Source of the DNA: Pseudomonas sp. TCU-HL1
Lineage (GTDB): Bacteria; Pseudomonadota; Gammaproteobacteria; Pseudomonadales; Pseudomonadaceae
NCBI RefSeq assembly: GCF_001708505.1
Contig: NZ_CP015992.1
Coordinates: 4,836,001-4,900,000 of the forward strand
Direction: 5' to 3'
DNA length: 64,000 nt
Shown here: positions 7,937 through 16,380 of the stretch, piece by piece
Numbering within the stretch: the first letter of the stretch is position 1
Layout of the letters: each line of letters begins with the position of its first letter
Position numbers and translations under genes: made by a program
The notes under the pieces: generated by a model
Databases searched by the model: none
What the model saw: the letters and a program-made list of their open reading frames with translations, nothing else
What the model was told of the DNA's origin: nothing

Positions 7937-8676
7937 ACTGGCCTCTCCTGTTCGACGGTAGGAAATCCGAGCTTAACGCGCACCCCGGTCACCAGCCCAG
8001 CGGCAAGTGACCAGGATGGGGGCGCAGCATACCCAAGGCGAGAATCGAGCGGAATCGATCAACGTGCGCCGGCGACCTCCTCATATAAAAGAGAAAGGCG
8101 AAAGCCAGCAGCGTTACCGTGCGCACCAGAATCGCGCACGCCGAACAATTCGTTACCGCTCGCAACACTCGGTTACGCCCACTCCATCCAGGCATAAACC
8201 CGCGCCAGCGGTGGAGAGACCCGAACACTGGCTGTCAATAGCCACCCCGCACGCAATCCGCTTCATTTCGGGGCATCCCATTCCCTCACCAGCCATGCAG
8301 GCATCAGGCCCCGGACCGCCTGGAACGATCGCACCACATGGGCAGAGCGGAATTTAACCCTGGCAAGCCGGTTTTGTGCACGTTTGTTGCTTAAGAGCTG
8401 CCAGGTCACACGCGGGCTCGGGAACAACTCCAATGAATGCCCGACCGCAAAGTGCCTTGATACATAGGGGATGAAGGGATGCAAGACTGAACCTATAGAT
8501 ATGCGACACAGTTCTTCTCGATTTGCGACAGCACTGTGAAGAAATCGTAAGGACCTGGTTTCAACTATCGCCATTATTGTCGCCGTGCTATAAGTTAGCG
8601 CCGACACAAAAAGAAAGAACCGCCTTCCATTAATAAGAAAGCGGCGAGAATCTTCAAAACCAAAGGAGCAATCACA
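7937..8676. other. 740-bp region without a convincing gene, upstream of the porin
   Basis: Short open frames exist on both strands (for example minus 7989-8228, 79 codons, one hydrophobic stretch), but none has a convincing ribosome site or a protein-like family pattern. The last 200 bp before the porin are AT-richer and presumably hold its promoter and regulatory sites. Two copies of TGCGACA lie about 22 bp apart near 8499-8530, and CACAGT/ACTGTG form a loose inverted pair there. Confidence 0.5.
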
Positions 8677-10014
8677 ATGCAAGTGATGAAGTGGAGCGCA
8701 CTGGCTCTGGCCGTGACCGCCGGTAGCATGCAGTTGGCTTTTGCCAGCGCCCAAGAAGAGTCCAAGGGCTTCGTAGAAGACAGCAACCTGACTCTTCTGA
8801 ACAAGAACTTCTTCTTCTACCGCGACTTCCGCAACAACCCCAACACCAGACAGAACTACCGTAAAGAATGGGCCCATGGCATCAGTGCCATGTACGAGTC
8901 CGGCTTTACCCAAGGCACCGTTGGCTTCGGCGTTGACGCCCATGCCATGCTGGGCCTGAAACTGGACAGCGGCAACGGCACCAACGGTACCGGCCTGTTC
9001 CCCACTGGCTCTGACGGTCGTTCCCAGGACGATTACTCCTACGCTGGCGGCGCAGTCAAAGCACAGCTCTCCAACACCCAGCTGAAGTACGGCAACCTGT
9101 TCCCGACCGCTCCGGTGTTCGCCACTGGTACCGCTCGCCTGTTCCCGGGCTCCGCTGAAGGCTTCCAGCTGACCAGCAGCGAGATCGAAGGCCTGAACAT
9201 TGACGCCGGCCACTTCACCTCCATCCGTGACGGCAGCGCCTCCACCAACCGCCACGGCGAAATCACCACCACCTACACCGGCATCGCCAGCAATAGCGCT
9301 GACTACGTGGGCGGCTCCTACTCCTTCACCGACAACGTCAGCGCCAGCCTGTACGGCGCCGAGCTGGAAGACATCTGGCGTCAGTACTACGGCAACCTGA
9401 ACTGGAACATTCCGTTCAGCGACAGCCAAGCCCTGAACCTGGACTTCAACGTCTACCGCACCCTGGACGAAGGTCAGGCCAAGGCCGGCGACCTCGACAG
9501 CACCGCCTGGTCCGCTGCCGCCGCCTACTCCATCGGCGCCCACAAGCTCACCCTGGCCTACCAGAAAGTGAACGGTGACGAGCCCTTCGACTACATCGCG
9601 ATGGACGGCGCAAACTCCGGCGACTCCATCTTCCTCGCCAACTCCGTTCAGTACTCCGACTTCAACGGCCCGAACGAGAAGTCCATCCAGGTTCGCTACG
9701 ACCTGAACATGGCTGAGTACGGCGTGCCCGGCCTGAGCTTCATGGCTCGCTACATCACCGGTGACGACGTTGACGGCACCAAGGCCGACCCGAACGGCGC
9801 CTTCGCTGGCGCCATCGGCGAAGACGGCAAGGAATGGGAACGCAACATCGAAGCCAAGTACGTGGTTCAGGAAGGCGCTGCCAAAGACCTGTCCATCCGT
9901 ATTCGTCACGCCAGCTGGCGTGCCAACAGCGACATGGCCTTCTTCGGCTCCGCTGGCGGTACTGCAAGCGACGAAATCCGTGTAATCACCGAGTACCCGC
10001 TGGATATCCTGTAA
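8677..10014 (+). CDS. OprD-family outer-membrane porin
   Basis: This is a substrate-specific outer-membrane channel of the OprD (OccD/OccK) family, 445 aa. A Sec signal peptide (MQVMKWSALALAVTAGSMQLAFA, cleaved around residue 24) is followed by the family start GFVEDSNLTLLNKNFFFYRDF and KEWAHGISAMYESGFTQG. The remainder shows alternating amphipathic strands and ends EYPLDIL, as OprD-type porins do. OprD itself takes up basic amino acids and imipenem, but family members differ and the substrate here cannot be assigned from sequence. The gene position (proS side, next to HIT/slyX) is the same as I recall for oprD in P. aeruginosa, so orthology is plausible. AAAGGAG precedes the ATG. Confidence 0.9.
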   Translation: MQVMKWSALALAVTAGSMQLAFASAQEESKGFVEDSNLTLLNKNFFFYRDFRNNPNTRQNYRKEWAHGISAMYESGFTQGTVGFGVDAHAMLGLKLDSGNGTNGTGLFPTGSDGRSQDDYSYAGGAVKAQLSNTQLKYGNLFPTAPVFATGTARLFPGSAEGFQLTSSEIEGLNIDAGHFTSIRDGSASTNRHGEITTTYTGIASNSADYVGGSYSFTDNVSASLYGAELEDIWRQYYGNLNWNIPFSDSQALNLDFNVYRTLDEGQAKAGDLDSTAWSAAAAYSIGAHKLTLAYQKVNGDEPFDYIAMDGANSGDSIFLANSVQYSDFNGPNEKSIQVRYDLNMAEYGVPGLSFMARYITGDDVDGTKADPNGAFAGAIGEDGKEWERNIEAKYVVQEGAAKDLSIRIRHASWRANSDMAFFGSAGGTASDEIRVITEYPLDIL

Positions 10015-10040
10015 TATCCCTCGCGTACGCTTAAGTGATT

Positions 10041-10075
10041 AAAGAACCCCGGCCCAGGCCGGGGTTCTTTTTTGC
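10041..10075. terminator. Strong bidirectional terminator after the porin gene
   Basis: A 14-bp stem AAAGAACCCCGGCC/GGCCGGGGTTCTTT with a 2-base loop is followed by a T run on the plus strand and an A/T-rich tract on the other side. It separates the porin from the convergent thioesterase gene. Confidence 0.92.
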
Positions 10076-10082
10076 TCAAAGT

Positions 10083-10502
10083 TTAACCAACCAATGGCAA
10101 CGCATAAGTACCGGTCACATGAGCGACAAGATTCTCCTCCTCACCCAGCGAATAGAGCGAGACTTCACAAACAGCTTGACGCCGACCAAGTTTAAGTATC
10201 CGCGCGTCGGCAAGTAGATCGACGGGTGCAGGCCTGGACAAGAAGTTGATGTTCAAGTTGGACGTCACCGCCATTTCAACTTTCCCCAGCCTGCCCAACA
10301 CCACGGCATACATGGCCGCATCAGCGAGCGCCATGATGGTCGGTCCGGACAGGGTGCCACCCGGACGCACCAATCTGGGCTGGAATGGAACCCGCGCCAG
10401 CGCCCCCTGATCATCGATCCGTTCAATCCGCAGATCGATGCCCTCTGCCATGGGTACCCCGCCGCGAATCAGCGCCTGTACCTGCTCTGCTGTCAGACTC
10501 AC
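10083..10502 (-). CDS. PaaI-type hotdog-fold thioesterase
   Basis: This is a 139-aa hotdog-fold protein. The central helix region GGTLSGPTIMALADAAMYAVV is the PaaI/YbgC-like signature in which Gly, Asp and neighbours polarise an acyl-CoA thioester. NLNINFLSRPAPVDLLADARILKLGRR forms the following strands. It most likely hydrolyses an acyl- or aryl-CoA, with unknown specificity. It is divergent from proS, with 107 bp between the two starts, and ends at the shared porin terminator. Confidence 0.85.
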   Translation of the reverse strand: MSLTAEQVQALIRGGVPMAEGIDLRIERIDDQGALARVPFQPRLVRPGGTLSGPTIMALADAAMYAVVLGRLGKVEMAVTSNLNINFLSRPAPVDLLADARILKLGRRQAVCEVSLYSLGEEENLVAHVTGTYALPLVG

Positions 10503-10609
10503 TACGTCGCCCTCTCCTGTCTACCGGACCGCAATCCTGTACGCCACTTGATCAGGGCCGTACAATGCCGAGCCATTCAAATCCATCGCAACCGACAAAA
10601 CGGCCAAAC

Positions 10610-12325
10610 ATGCGTACCAGTCAGTACCTGCTGTCTACCCTCAAGGAAACCCCCGCCGATGCCGTGGTAATCAGCCACCAGTTGCTGCTGCGCGCCGGCA
10701 TGATCCGCAAACTGGCCTCCGGCCTCTATACTTGGCTCCCAATGGGTCTGCGGGTGCTGCGCAAGGTCGAGACGGTGGTCCGCGAAGAGATGAACGCCGC
10801 CGGTGCGCTGGAGGTGCTGATGCCCGCTGTGCAGCCTGCCGAGTTGTGGCAGGAGTCAGGCCGCTGGCAGCAGTACGGCCCAGAACTGCTGCGCCTGAAG
10901 GACCGCCATGAGCGTGACTTCTGCGTTGGCCCGACCCATGAAGAAGTGATCACCGATCTGGCGCGCAACGAGCTGAACAGCTACAAGCAGCTGCCGCTCA
11001 ACTTCTACCAGATCCAGACCAAGTTCCGTGACGAAATCCGTCCGCGCTTCGGCCTGATGCGCGGCCGCGAGTTCGTGATGAAGGACGCCTACTCCTTCCA
11101 CATGAACCAGGAATCGCTGCAGGAAACCTACGGCCGCATGCACCAGGCGTACTGCAACGTGTTCAGCCGTCTGGGCCTGGATTTCCGCCCTGTGCTGGCC
11201 GACACCGGCTCCATCGGTGGCACCGGCTCCCACGAGTTCCATGTTCTGGCCGACTCGGGTGAAGACGACATCGCCTTCAGCGACAGCTCCGACTACGCCG
11301 CCAACGTCGAGAAGGCCGAAGCCCTGCCCCGCGAGACCGAGCGTCCCTCCCCGGGCCAGGAGCTGAAACTGGTCGACACCCCGAACACCAAGACCATCGC
11401 CGACCTGGTGGAAAACTTCAGCCTGCCTATCGAGAAGACCATCAAGACCCTGGTGGTGCATGCTGCCGAGGAAGGCAAACTGGTCGCCCTGATCATCCGC
11501 GGCGACCACGAGCTGAACGAGATCAAGGCCGCCAACCTGGCCCAGGTCGCCAGCCCGCTGGTATTCGCCAGCGAAGCCGAACTGCGCCAGGCCATAGGTG
11601 CCGGTGCCGGCTCACTCGGCCCGCTTAACCTGCCACTACCCTGCGTGGTGGACCGCTCCGTTGCCCTGATGAGCGATTTCGCCATCGGCGCCAATATCGA
11701 CGACAAGCACTACTTCGGCGTGAACTGGGAGCGCGACCTGCCACTGCCGGAAGTCGCTGACCTGCGTAACGTGGTTGCTGGCGACCCGAGCCCCGACGGC
11801 AAGGGCACCCTGGTGATCAAGCGCGGCATCGAAGTCGGCCACATCTTCCAGTTGGGCACCAAGTACAGCGAAGCCATGAAGCTGAATGTACTCAGCGAAC
11901 AGGGCAAGCCGGTCACCCTGAGCATGGGCTGCTACGGCATCGGTGTTTCCCGCGTGGTGGCTGCCGCCATCGAGCAGAACTACGACGAGCGTGGCATCCT
12001 CTGGCCGGAAGCCTTGGCGCCGTTCCAGGTCGCCCTGGTCCCGCTCAAGTACGAGACCCCCGCAGTCAAGGAAGCCACGGACAAGCTCTATGCCGAGCTG
12101 CGCGCAGCGGGTGTCGACGTCCTGCTGGATGACCGTGACAAGAAGACCAGCCCCGGCGTCAAATTCGCCGACATGGAGCTGATCGGCATTCCGCACCGCA
12201 TCGTCGTGAGCGAGCGCGGCCTGACCGAAGGCAACCTGGAATACAAGAACCGCCGTGAAACCGACAGCCAGGCTGTGCCGGTCTCCGAGGTCCTGCCCTT
12301 CATCACCGCCCGCGTAAAACGCTGA
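10610..12325 (+). CDS. proS: Proline--tRNA ligase (bacterial type with editing domain)
   Basis: This is class II ProRS of 571 aa, the normal length. The N-terminus MRTSQYLLSTLKETPADAVV and the motif 1/2 region (LMPAVQPAELWQESGRW, KFRDEIRPRFGLMRGREFVMKD) are present. The INS/YbaK-like editing domain lies at about residues 225-405 (SLPIEKTIKTLVVHA), followed by class II motif 3 (GCYGIGVSRVVAAAIEQ) and the C-terminal anticodon-binding domain (DRDKKTSPGVKFADMELIGIP). The ATG at 10610 is used because upstream in-frame sequence does not resemble the family. It is followed after only 8 bp by a lipoprotein gene, which suggests co-transcription. Confidence 0.97.
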   Translation: MRTSQYLLSTLKETPADAVVISHQLLLRAGMIRKLASGLYTWLPMGLRVLRKVETVVREEMNAAGALEVLMPAVQPAELWQESGRWQQYGPELLRLKDRHERDFCVGPTHEEVITDLARNELNSYKQLPLNFYQIQTKFRDEIRPRFGLMRGREFVMKDAYSFHMNQESLQETYGRMHQAYCNVFSRLGLDFRPVLADTGSIGGTGSHEFHVLADSGEDDIAFSDSSDYAANVEKAEALPRETERPSPGQELKLVDTPNTKTIADLVENFSLPIEKTIKTLVVHAAEEGKLVALIIRGDHELNEIKAANLAQVASPLVFASEAELRQAIGAGAGSLGPLNLPLPCVVDRSVALMSDFAIGANIDDKHYFGVNWERDLPLPEVADLRNVVAGDPSPDGKGTLVIKRGIEVGHIFQLGTKYSEAMKLNVLSEQGKPVTLSMGCYGIGVSRVVAAAIEQNYDERGILWPEALAPFQVALVPLKYETPAVKEATDKLYAELRAAGVDVLLDDRDKKTSPGVKFADMELIGIPHRIVVSERGLTEGNLEYKNRRETDSQAVPVSEVLPFITARVKR

Positions 12326-12333
12326 TCGAGAAA

Positions 12334-13290
12334 ATGCCCAAGCGTAGTTCCCATTACCTCGCCGGTGCCGCCTTGTGCGGCACCCTCTTCGTCAGCGGCT
12401 GCGCGAACCATTTGCCACAGCGCAGCGAGCACGAGGAGCGCGTCGAGCGCAAACTGCTCAATCACAGCCTGCAGATCGACGTAGGTGATCCCCAGGTACT
12501 GGAACTGCCGCAGCGACGCATCCGCATCAATGAGCAGAAGACCTTCGAAGTCACCGAATTCGAAGTCAGCCGGCACTACGACCGCTATACCCCCTACCAG
12601 CCCTGGCGCGAGCTCTACGAGGTTCCGCTGGGCGCGGTGGCGGTGGCCGCAGGAGTCGGCGCCAACGTCCTTAACGTAGTGTTGCTCGGCAGCCTGCCAG
12701 ACACTGCCACCAAGGACTGGATCAGCTACGGATTCGCCGGCCTCAACCCTGCCATGAACGTGGAATCCAACGGCCGCTCCGAGCAGAACCTGGCCAGCAT
12801 CGATGAGAAGCAACAGGACAAGCGCATGGAGTATTCCAGCTTGCCCTGGGCCGAACGCCCGGTGCTGGTCAAACTGGGCAAGCAGACCCATGAACTGCTC
12901 ACTGACCGCAACGGCATCCTGCGCCTGAACCTGCTGGATGGCCCCTTCGCTGACCAGGACCTCAGCCGCATCGGCATGCTCCAGTTGAGCGTCCAGGATC
13001 CGACGGACAGCGCACGCGCCGACGCCACCCTGGGCATTAGCCATGCCTTGCGCGGAAAGCTGGTAGAAGCCCACGCACTGATCTTCGAAGACCTCGAGGA
13101 CGATGAAGTCCCGCAGTGGGTACACCGGGTCAAGCGCTTGTCGGATCTTGGGCTGGAAGAAGAGGCCAGCGAACTGGAACAGAGCCTGATCGAGCTGACG
13201 CGCAATGATCCGGAATTGCAGCAGGAGTTTCTGAAATCGCTGATGATGGATGCAGGGCGCCTCGCGGCAGACCCTGGCGATTCGGACTGA
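12334..13290 (+). CDS. Putative lipoprotein of unknown function
   Basis: This 318-aa predicted lipoprotein has a basic N-terminus, hydrophobic core and lipobox VSGC with the lipidated Cys at residue 23. The residue after Cys is Ala, consistent with sorting to the outer membrane. The mature part is rich in charged residues. A Gly/Ala/Val-rich stretch around residues 95-115 (GAVAVAAGVGANVLNVVLLG) may be a membrane-associating or glycine-zipper-like segment, and the tail is helical and acidic. I do not recognise a characterised family. It sits directly downstream of proS, and I recall a hypothetical gene in the same place in P. aeruginosa. Confidence 0.8.
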   Translation: MPKRSSHYLAGAALCGTLFVSGCANHLPQRSEHEERVERKLLNHSLQIDVGDPQVLELPQRRIRINEQKTFEVTEFEVSRHYDRYTPYQPWRELYEVPLGAVAVAAGVGANVLNVVLLGSLPDTATKDWISYGFAGLNPAMNVESNGRSEQNLASIDEKQQDKRMEYSSLPWAERPVLVKLGKQTHELLTDRNGILRLNLLDGPFADQDLSRIGMLQLSVQDPTDSARADATLGISHALRGKLVEAHALIFEDLEDDEVPQWVHRVKRLSDLGLEEEASELEQSLIELTRNDPELQQEFLKSLMMDAGRLAADPGDSD

Positions 13291-13298
13291 GCCAGACC

Positions 13299-13322
13299 GG
13301 GAGCGAAGCCTGTTTCGCTCCC
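13299..13322. terminator. Hairpin between convergent lipoprotein and acylphosphatase genes
   Basis: GGGAGCGAA and TTCGCTCCC form a 9-bp stem with a 6-base loop in the 43-bp gap between two convergent genes. There is no U tract, so it may be a REP-like hairpin rather than a true terminator. Confidence 0.45.
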
Positions 13323-13333
13323 ACCTTGCGCAT

Positions 13334-13609
13334 TCAGCGCCTTACGATGAAGCCGGTGATCCCCTGCAGCGGCTGTTCCTGCAGATCGACCTCCGTCACC
13401 TGCGCCTCGTCCGGGCCTTGTTCCAGCCAGGCAGCCAACTCGCGCACCGCGCCCTCTTCACCTTCCACCAGTACCTCGACCCGACCGTCAGCCAGGTTAC
13501 GCACCCAACCGTCCAGGTCCAGACGATCCGCTTGCTCCTGGGTTGATTGGCGGTAGTAGACGCCCTGCACTTTGCCGCTCACGTAGCCATGCAGACAGAT
13601 TCGCCCCAT
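13334..13609 (-). CDS. acyP: Acylphosphatase
   Basis: This is a 91-aa acylphosphatase, which hydrolyses carboxyl-phosphate bonds in small molecules such as acetyl phosphate. The active-site loop GKVQGVYYRQS holds the catalytic Arg, and GWVRNLADGRVEVLVEG carries the catalytic Asn and the second strand. The C-terminus GITGFIVRR is typical. The ATG at 13609 gives the normal family length. It starts 4 bp after the stop of the upstream thioredoxin-like gene, so the two form an operon. Confidence 0.95.
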   Translation of the reverse strand: MGRICLHGYVSGKVQGVYYRQSTQEQADRLDLDGWVRNLADGRVEVLVEGEEGAVRELAAWLEQGPDEAQVTEVDLQEQPLQGITGFIVRR

Positions 13610-13613
13610 TCCT

Positions 13614-14093
13614 CTAGCTCCCTTTGCGCAGTTCATCGAGTCGCGCAGTGAGCCCTGCGGCGCTCTGCTCGCCCAGCAGGCGCTCACGCAGTCTGCCCTG
13701 AGCATCGATGATGTAGGTGACAGGCAATGCCTCGCTGCGTGGCAGGTCATAACGCTTGGAGGGGTCTTCGGCCAGCACAGTGAACTGGATGCCCATCTTC
13801 TGCGTGGCCTGGCCGAGCTCGTCGCCTTGCAGACCATCGAAGTTGACGCCGAGGACTTTCACGCCCTTGTCGCGCTGCTGCTCGGCGAAAGCGTTGAGCT
13901 CGGGGATTTCCGTGCGGCACGGCGCGCACCATTCTGCCCAATAATTGATCACCAGCCACTGGCCTTCGAGGCGCTCAACCGCTACCTTCTGTCCATGCTG
14001 ATCGCCCCCCACGTCGTCCGAGCAGCTGGCCAGGAGCAGGCCGGCGCCCAGCAGAACCAATCCCCCTATTACAGCCTGGAGTCGCGATCCCAT
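13614..14093 (-). CDS. TlpA-like thioredoxin-fold lipoprotein
   Basis: This is a 159-aa periplasm-facing thioredoxin-fold protein. A hydrophobic N-terminus ends in the lipobox LASC (Cys24), so it should be lipid-anchored. The redox motif WCAPC lies at residues 55-59, followed by TEIPELNAF and the cis-Pro loop (EALPVTYIID). This is the TlpA/ResA arrangement, suggesting thiol reduction of an exported client, possibly in cytochrome c maturation; the client is unknown. It is the first gene of a pair with acylphosphatase and divergent from the PilZ-like gene, with only 30 bp between starts. Confidence 0.9.
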   Translation of the reverse strand: MGSRLQAVIGGLVLLGAGLLLASCSDDVGGDQHGQKVAVERLEGQWLVINYWAEWCAPCRTEIPELNAFAEQQRDKGVKVLGVNFDGLQGDELGQATQKMGIQFTVLAEDPSKRYDLPRSEALPVTYIIDAQGRLRERLLGEQSAAGLTARLDELRKGS

Positions 14094-14123
14094 GCATTCG
14101 GTCCTCGTGTACGCGGGGTTGAT

Positions 14124-15530
14124 ATGACGCTGGATGCCCTGCGCCTGGAAGTGCCGGACATCCTGGAAGAAAACAGCACGCCACTGGCAAGCATTCCGGC
14201 GCTCCTCGCTGAGGCCCGCCGACTCCCTCAGGATAGTGCCCTGCAGCAGGTCCTGGGTCTTTTGTTCAGGCTCAACCGCAGCGCACTGACCTTACTCGAA
14301 AGGCAGCGCGTGCTGCAAAGCTTCAGCGAGGAGTTCCGCCACTACGCCCAGGCCTATCAGGACCGGACGGCGCCGCCCAGTCTCTTCGCAAAGCTCTGTG
14401 ACGAGCTGGCCTGCGGTTTCAAGCGCCTGCTGTTGCAGATTATCCAGGGGCACCAACCCTCTCTGCCACACCTGGCCTGGTGCCTGTATATGGCCCAGCA
14501 TTTCCTGGCCCAGACCCAGCTGCGCCACTACCAGCTCTACCAGGAGCCGAGCGCACGACTGTGGCGGGACAGCCACCTGCTGTACTGGATCGGCGAGCAT
14601 CAGAACTGCCTGGATGAGCCGGTAGCCGCCGCCTTCCGCCCGATGCCGGCCAATACACTGCGCGGGCTCTACCAGCAGATGCTGCTACTGGCTCTGAGTA
14701 ACCCTTTCCACCTGAGCGAAGGCGACTGCCCCCTGCTGTTCGGTGCCCTGGCCCCCCTCGCCGGGTTCGCGCGATTGCTGCCCTGGGACGATGACGACGA
14801 AAACAGCAGCCCCACGGTCGATCTCACGGAATCCCAACCCTGTCTGCCCCTGGACCAGCGTCCTGATGGCGCCAACACATACCTGCGCCGCTTCGAGTTG
14901 GGCGCGCTGCTGATCGCCCTTCACGAACCCGCGCCCCTGCGCAGCGACGACGAACGCCAGTTGCTGGAGAAGGTCCGCCAACATTGGCTCGGCCGCCAAC
15001 AACGGCGCCACCCGCGTACCGAGCAATCGGGACAGTGCCGTCTGGTAGTCGGACTTCCGGCCATCCATGCCGAGTTGCTGGCCCAGCACCCTGACCACTG
15101 CGACGCGCAGATTCTCGATGCCAGCCCCGGTGGCGCACGGCTGCTCTGCCACGGCGACCTGGGCAACCCGTTACCCGTGGGACAGCTAGTGCTGGTTCAG
15201 ACCCAGGGCACCCCCGTTCTCGCCCTGGTCCGCTGGCGTTATCAGAATGCCGAAGGTCTGCACCTGGGCCTGCGCTACCTCAAAGGCCTGCCGCGCCCGG
15301 TCTGGCTGCGTCGCGCGCCCAGCGCACAAACCCACCCTGGCGTACTGCAGAGCACGCCCGCGCCGGGTAACGGCTGGCATCACGGTCTCTGGCTGCCGTG
15401 CAAGCAGTTCATCGAAGGGGAGAACCTTTGGCTGCAGTTGGCCAGTGTGCATAATCAGGCCATTGTGCCGCTGCCAGCCCACAACCTTTGCAGTTCGCTG
15501 GTGGCGCGCTATCCCCTGCAACTTGCCTGA
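14124..15530 (+). CDS. Protein with PilZ-like cyclic-di-GMP-binding motifs
   Basis: This is a 468-aa soluble protein. The first 280 residues are Leu-rich and helical (PLASIPALLAEARRL, FHLSEGDCPLLFGALAPLAG) and match no family I know. The second half has a PilZ-type signature: RRHPR at about residue 294 (RxxxR) and DASPGG at about 332 ((D/N)xSxxG), followed by strands PVGQLVLVQ and LALVRWRYQNAEGLHLGLRYL. This spacing is right for c-di-GMP binding. The ATG at 14124 is chosen because upstream in-frame sequence overlaps the divergent lipoprotein gene. It may be a c-di-GMP effector; direct binding is an inference. Confidence 0.75.
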   Translation: MTLDALRLEVPDILEENSTPLASIPALLAEARRLPQDSALQQVLGLLFRLNRSALTLLERQRVLQSFSEEFRHYAQAYQDRTAPPSLFAKLCDELACGFKRLLLQIIQGHQPSLPHLAWCLYMAQHFLAQTQLRHYQLYQEPSARLWRDSHLLYWIGEHQNCLDEPVAAAFRPMPANTLRGLYQQMLLLALSNPFHLSEGDCPLLFGALAPLAGFARLLPWDDDDENSSPTVDLTESQPCLPLDQRPDGANTYLRRFELGALLIALHEPAPLRSDDERQLLEKVRQHWLGRQQRRHPRTEQSGQCRLVVGLPAIHAELLAQHPDHCDAQILDASPGGARLLCHGDLGNPLPVGQLVLVQTQGTPVLALVRWRYQNAEGLHLGLRYLKGLPRPVWLRRAPSAQTHPGVLQSTPAPGNGWHHGLWLPCKQFIEGENLWLQLASVHNQAIVPLPAHNLCSSLVARYPLQLA

Positions 15531-15600
15531 GTGGTCAAACTGCGAGCCGGGTCACGCCTGGCGGGGGCCGGGGCGCACAGTTCGTTCAAGACGGGCTGCT

Positions 15601-15606
15601 TATAAT
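15601..15606 (+). promoter_or_regulatory. Candidate -10 element for the downstream 129-aa gene
   Basis: TATAAT lies in a 121-bp intergenic region, 46 bp before the next start codon. No clear -35 hexamer is visible at 16-18 bp spacing. Confidence 0.35.
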
Positions 15607-15651
15607 CCCGCTTCATCGGTACGAGCGTACCTTTTCCAGCCTGGATGCCCC

Positions 15652-16041
15652 ATGCAGCAGCAAGACAGCCTGATCGGCCCGGTCCCGGCCCGCATCGTCG
15701 AAGTCGCCCGCTCCACCCTCACGCCCTTCGAAGGCCGGGTGACGGACTTCAATGTCGCGGCCTGGCTGCACGTGCCGGGTATGACGGAGCTGCCGGTTTC
15801 CCTGATCGCGAGCTACATGGACGGCGACCAACGTCGCGAAGTCTCGGTGGATCACGGCCGACTCAATGCCAAGGGCAAGATTCTGCTGGCCGGCGTTGCC
15901 CGCCTGCCCTTCAAGCAGAAGATCGAACAGCTGCAGGTGCGTCTGCGCAGCGCCGCGGCGCTCAAGGGGCTACTGGTGGAAGAACTCTTCGTCCAGGCAG
16001 TTGAACTGGCCGAACCCGCCAACCGCAAAGCCAGCGCCTGA
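15652..16041 (+). CDS. Hypothetical protein (129 aa), conserved-looking
   Basis: I do not recognise this small cytosolic protein. It has no signal peptide or membrane segment. The pattern MQQQDSLIGPVPARIVEVAR, then FNVAAWLHVPGMTELPVSLIASYMDGDQRREVSVDHGRLNAKGKILLAGVARL suggests a small beta-rich domain followed by an amphipathic C-terminal helix region. Codon use matches its neighbours, and the ATG is preceded by a TATAAT 46 bp upstream. It is convergent with a small unknown ORF and the YihY-family gene. Confidence 0.7.
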   Translation: MQQQDSLIGPVPARIVEVARSTLTPFEGRVTDFNVAAWLHVPGMTELPVSLIASYMDGDQRREVSVDHGRLNAKGKILLAGVARLPFKQKIEQLQVRLRSAAALKGLLVEELFVQAVELAEPANRKASA

Positions 16042-16047
16042 ACAGGC

Positions 16048-16296
16048 TCAGCCAGGCATCACCCGGCCGCTCTCCACGGTGGGCACCTCTGCTTCGCCAC
16101 ACTCTTTCCGTCTCTCCTCCTGCACCAGCGATTCCGGCCAGTGACGGAAATTCAGGCCGGTGACCCGGTTCAACCCCTCCAGTGCCCGTTGCGGTACGCG
16201 TTCATGCAGGTGGATCAGTGTGTCTTTCGCGCTACCCATCACCTTCGCCCCCTGGCCACCGGTTCGATGGCCCCTTCCCTGTAGAGCCATAAACAT
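16048..16296 (-). CDS. Small hypothetical protein downstream of the YihY-family gene
   Basis: This 82-codon frame begins MFMALQGRGHRTGGQGAKVMGS and ends EVPTVESGRVMPG, with a plausible helical core (DTLIHLHERVPQRALEGLNRVTGLNFRHWPESLV). The frame stays open upstream to 16419, overlapping the end of the YihY-family gene, so the true start is uncertain and no strong ribosome site is visible. I recall a small hypothetical gene at the same place in P. aeruginosa. The function is unknown. Confidence 0.4.
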   Translation of the reverse strand: MFMALQGRGHRTGGQGAKVMGSAKDTLIHLHERVPQRALEGLNRVTGLNFRHWPESLVQEERRKECGEAEVPTVESGRVMPG

Positions 16297-16361
16297 GCCA
16301 ACGGTGCCGGCTCGCCATTGCAGGCCTTGCCGTTGGATCAACTCAGTGGAACCGCTCTGCA

Positions 16362-16380
16362 ACTGACGAATTTCGTCAGT
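16362..16380. repeat. Perfect 19-bp palindrome over the yihY stop codon
   Basis: ACTGACGAATTTCGTCAGT is a perfect inverted repeat around a central base. It includes the stop codon of the YihY-family gene (16376-16378) and lies upstream of the small ORF. No U tract follows on either strand, so it is not an obvious terminator; it could be an operator or RNA hairpin. Confidence 0.6.

Noticed and set aside
7989..8228. 79-codon minus-strand frame with one hydrophobic segment
   Set aside because: No ribosome site, atypical Arg/Pro/Trp-rich sequence and a GTG start; not enough to call a gene.
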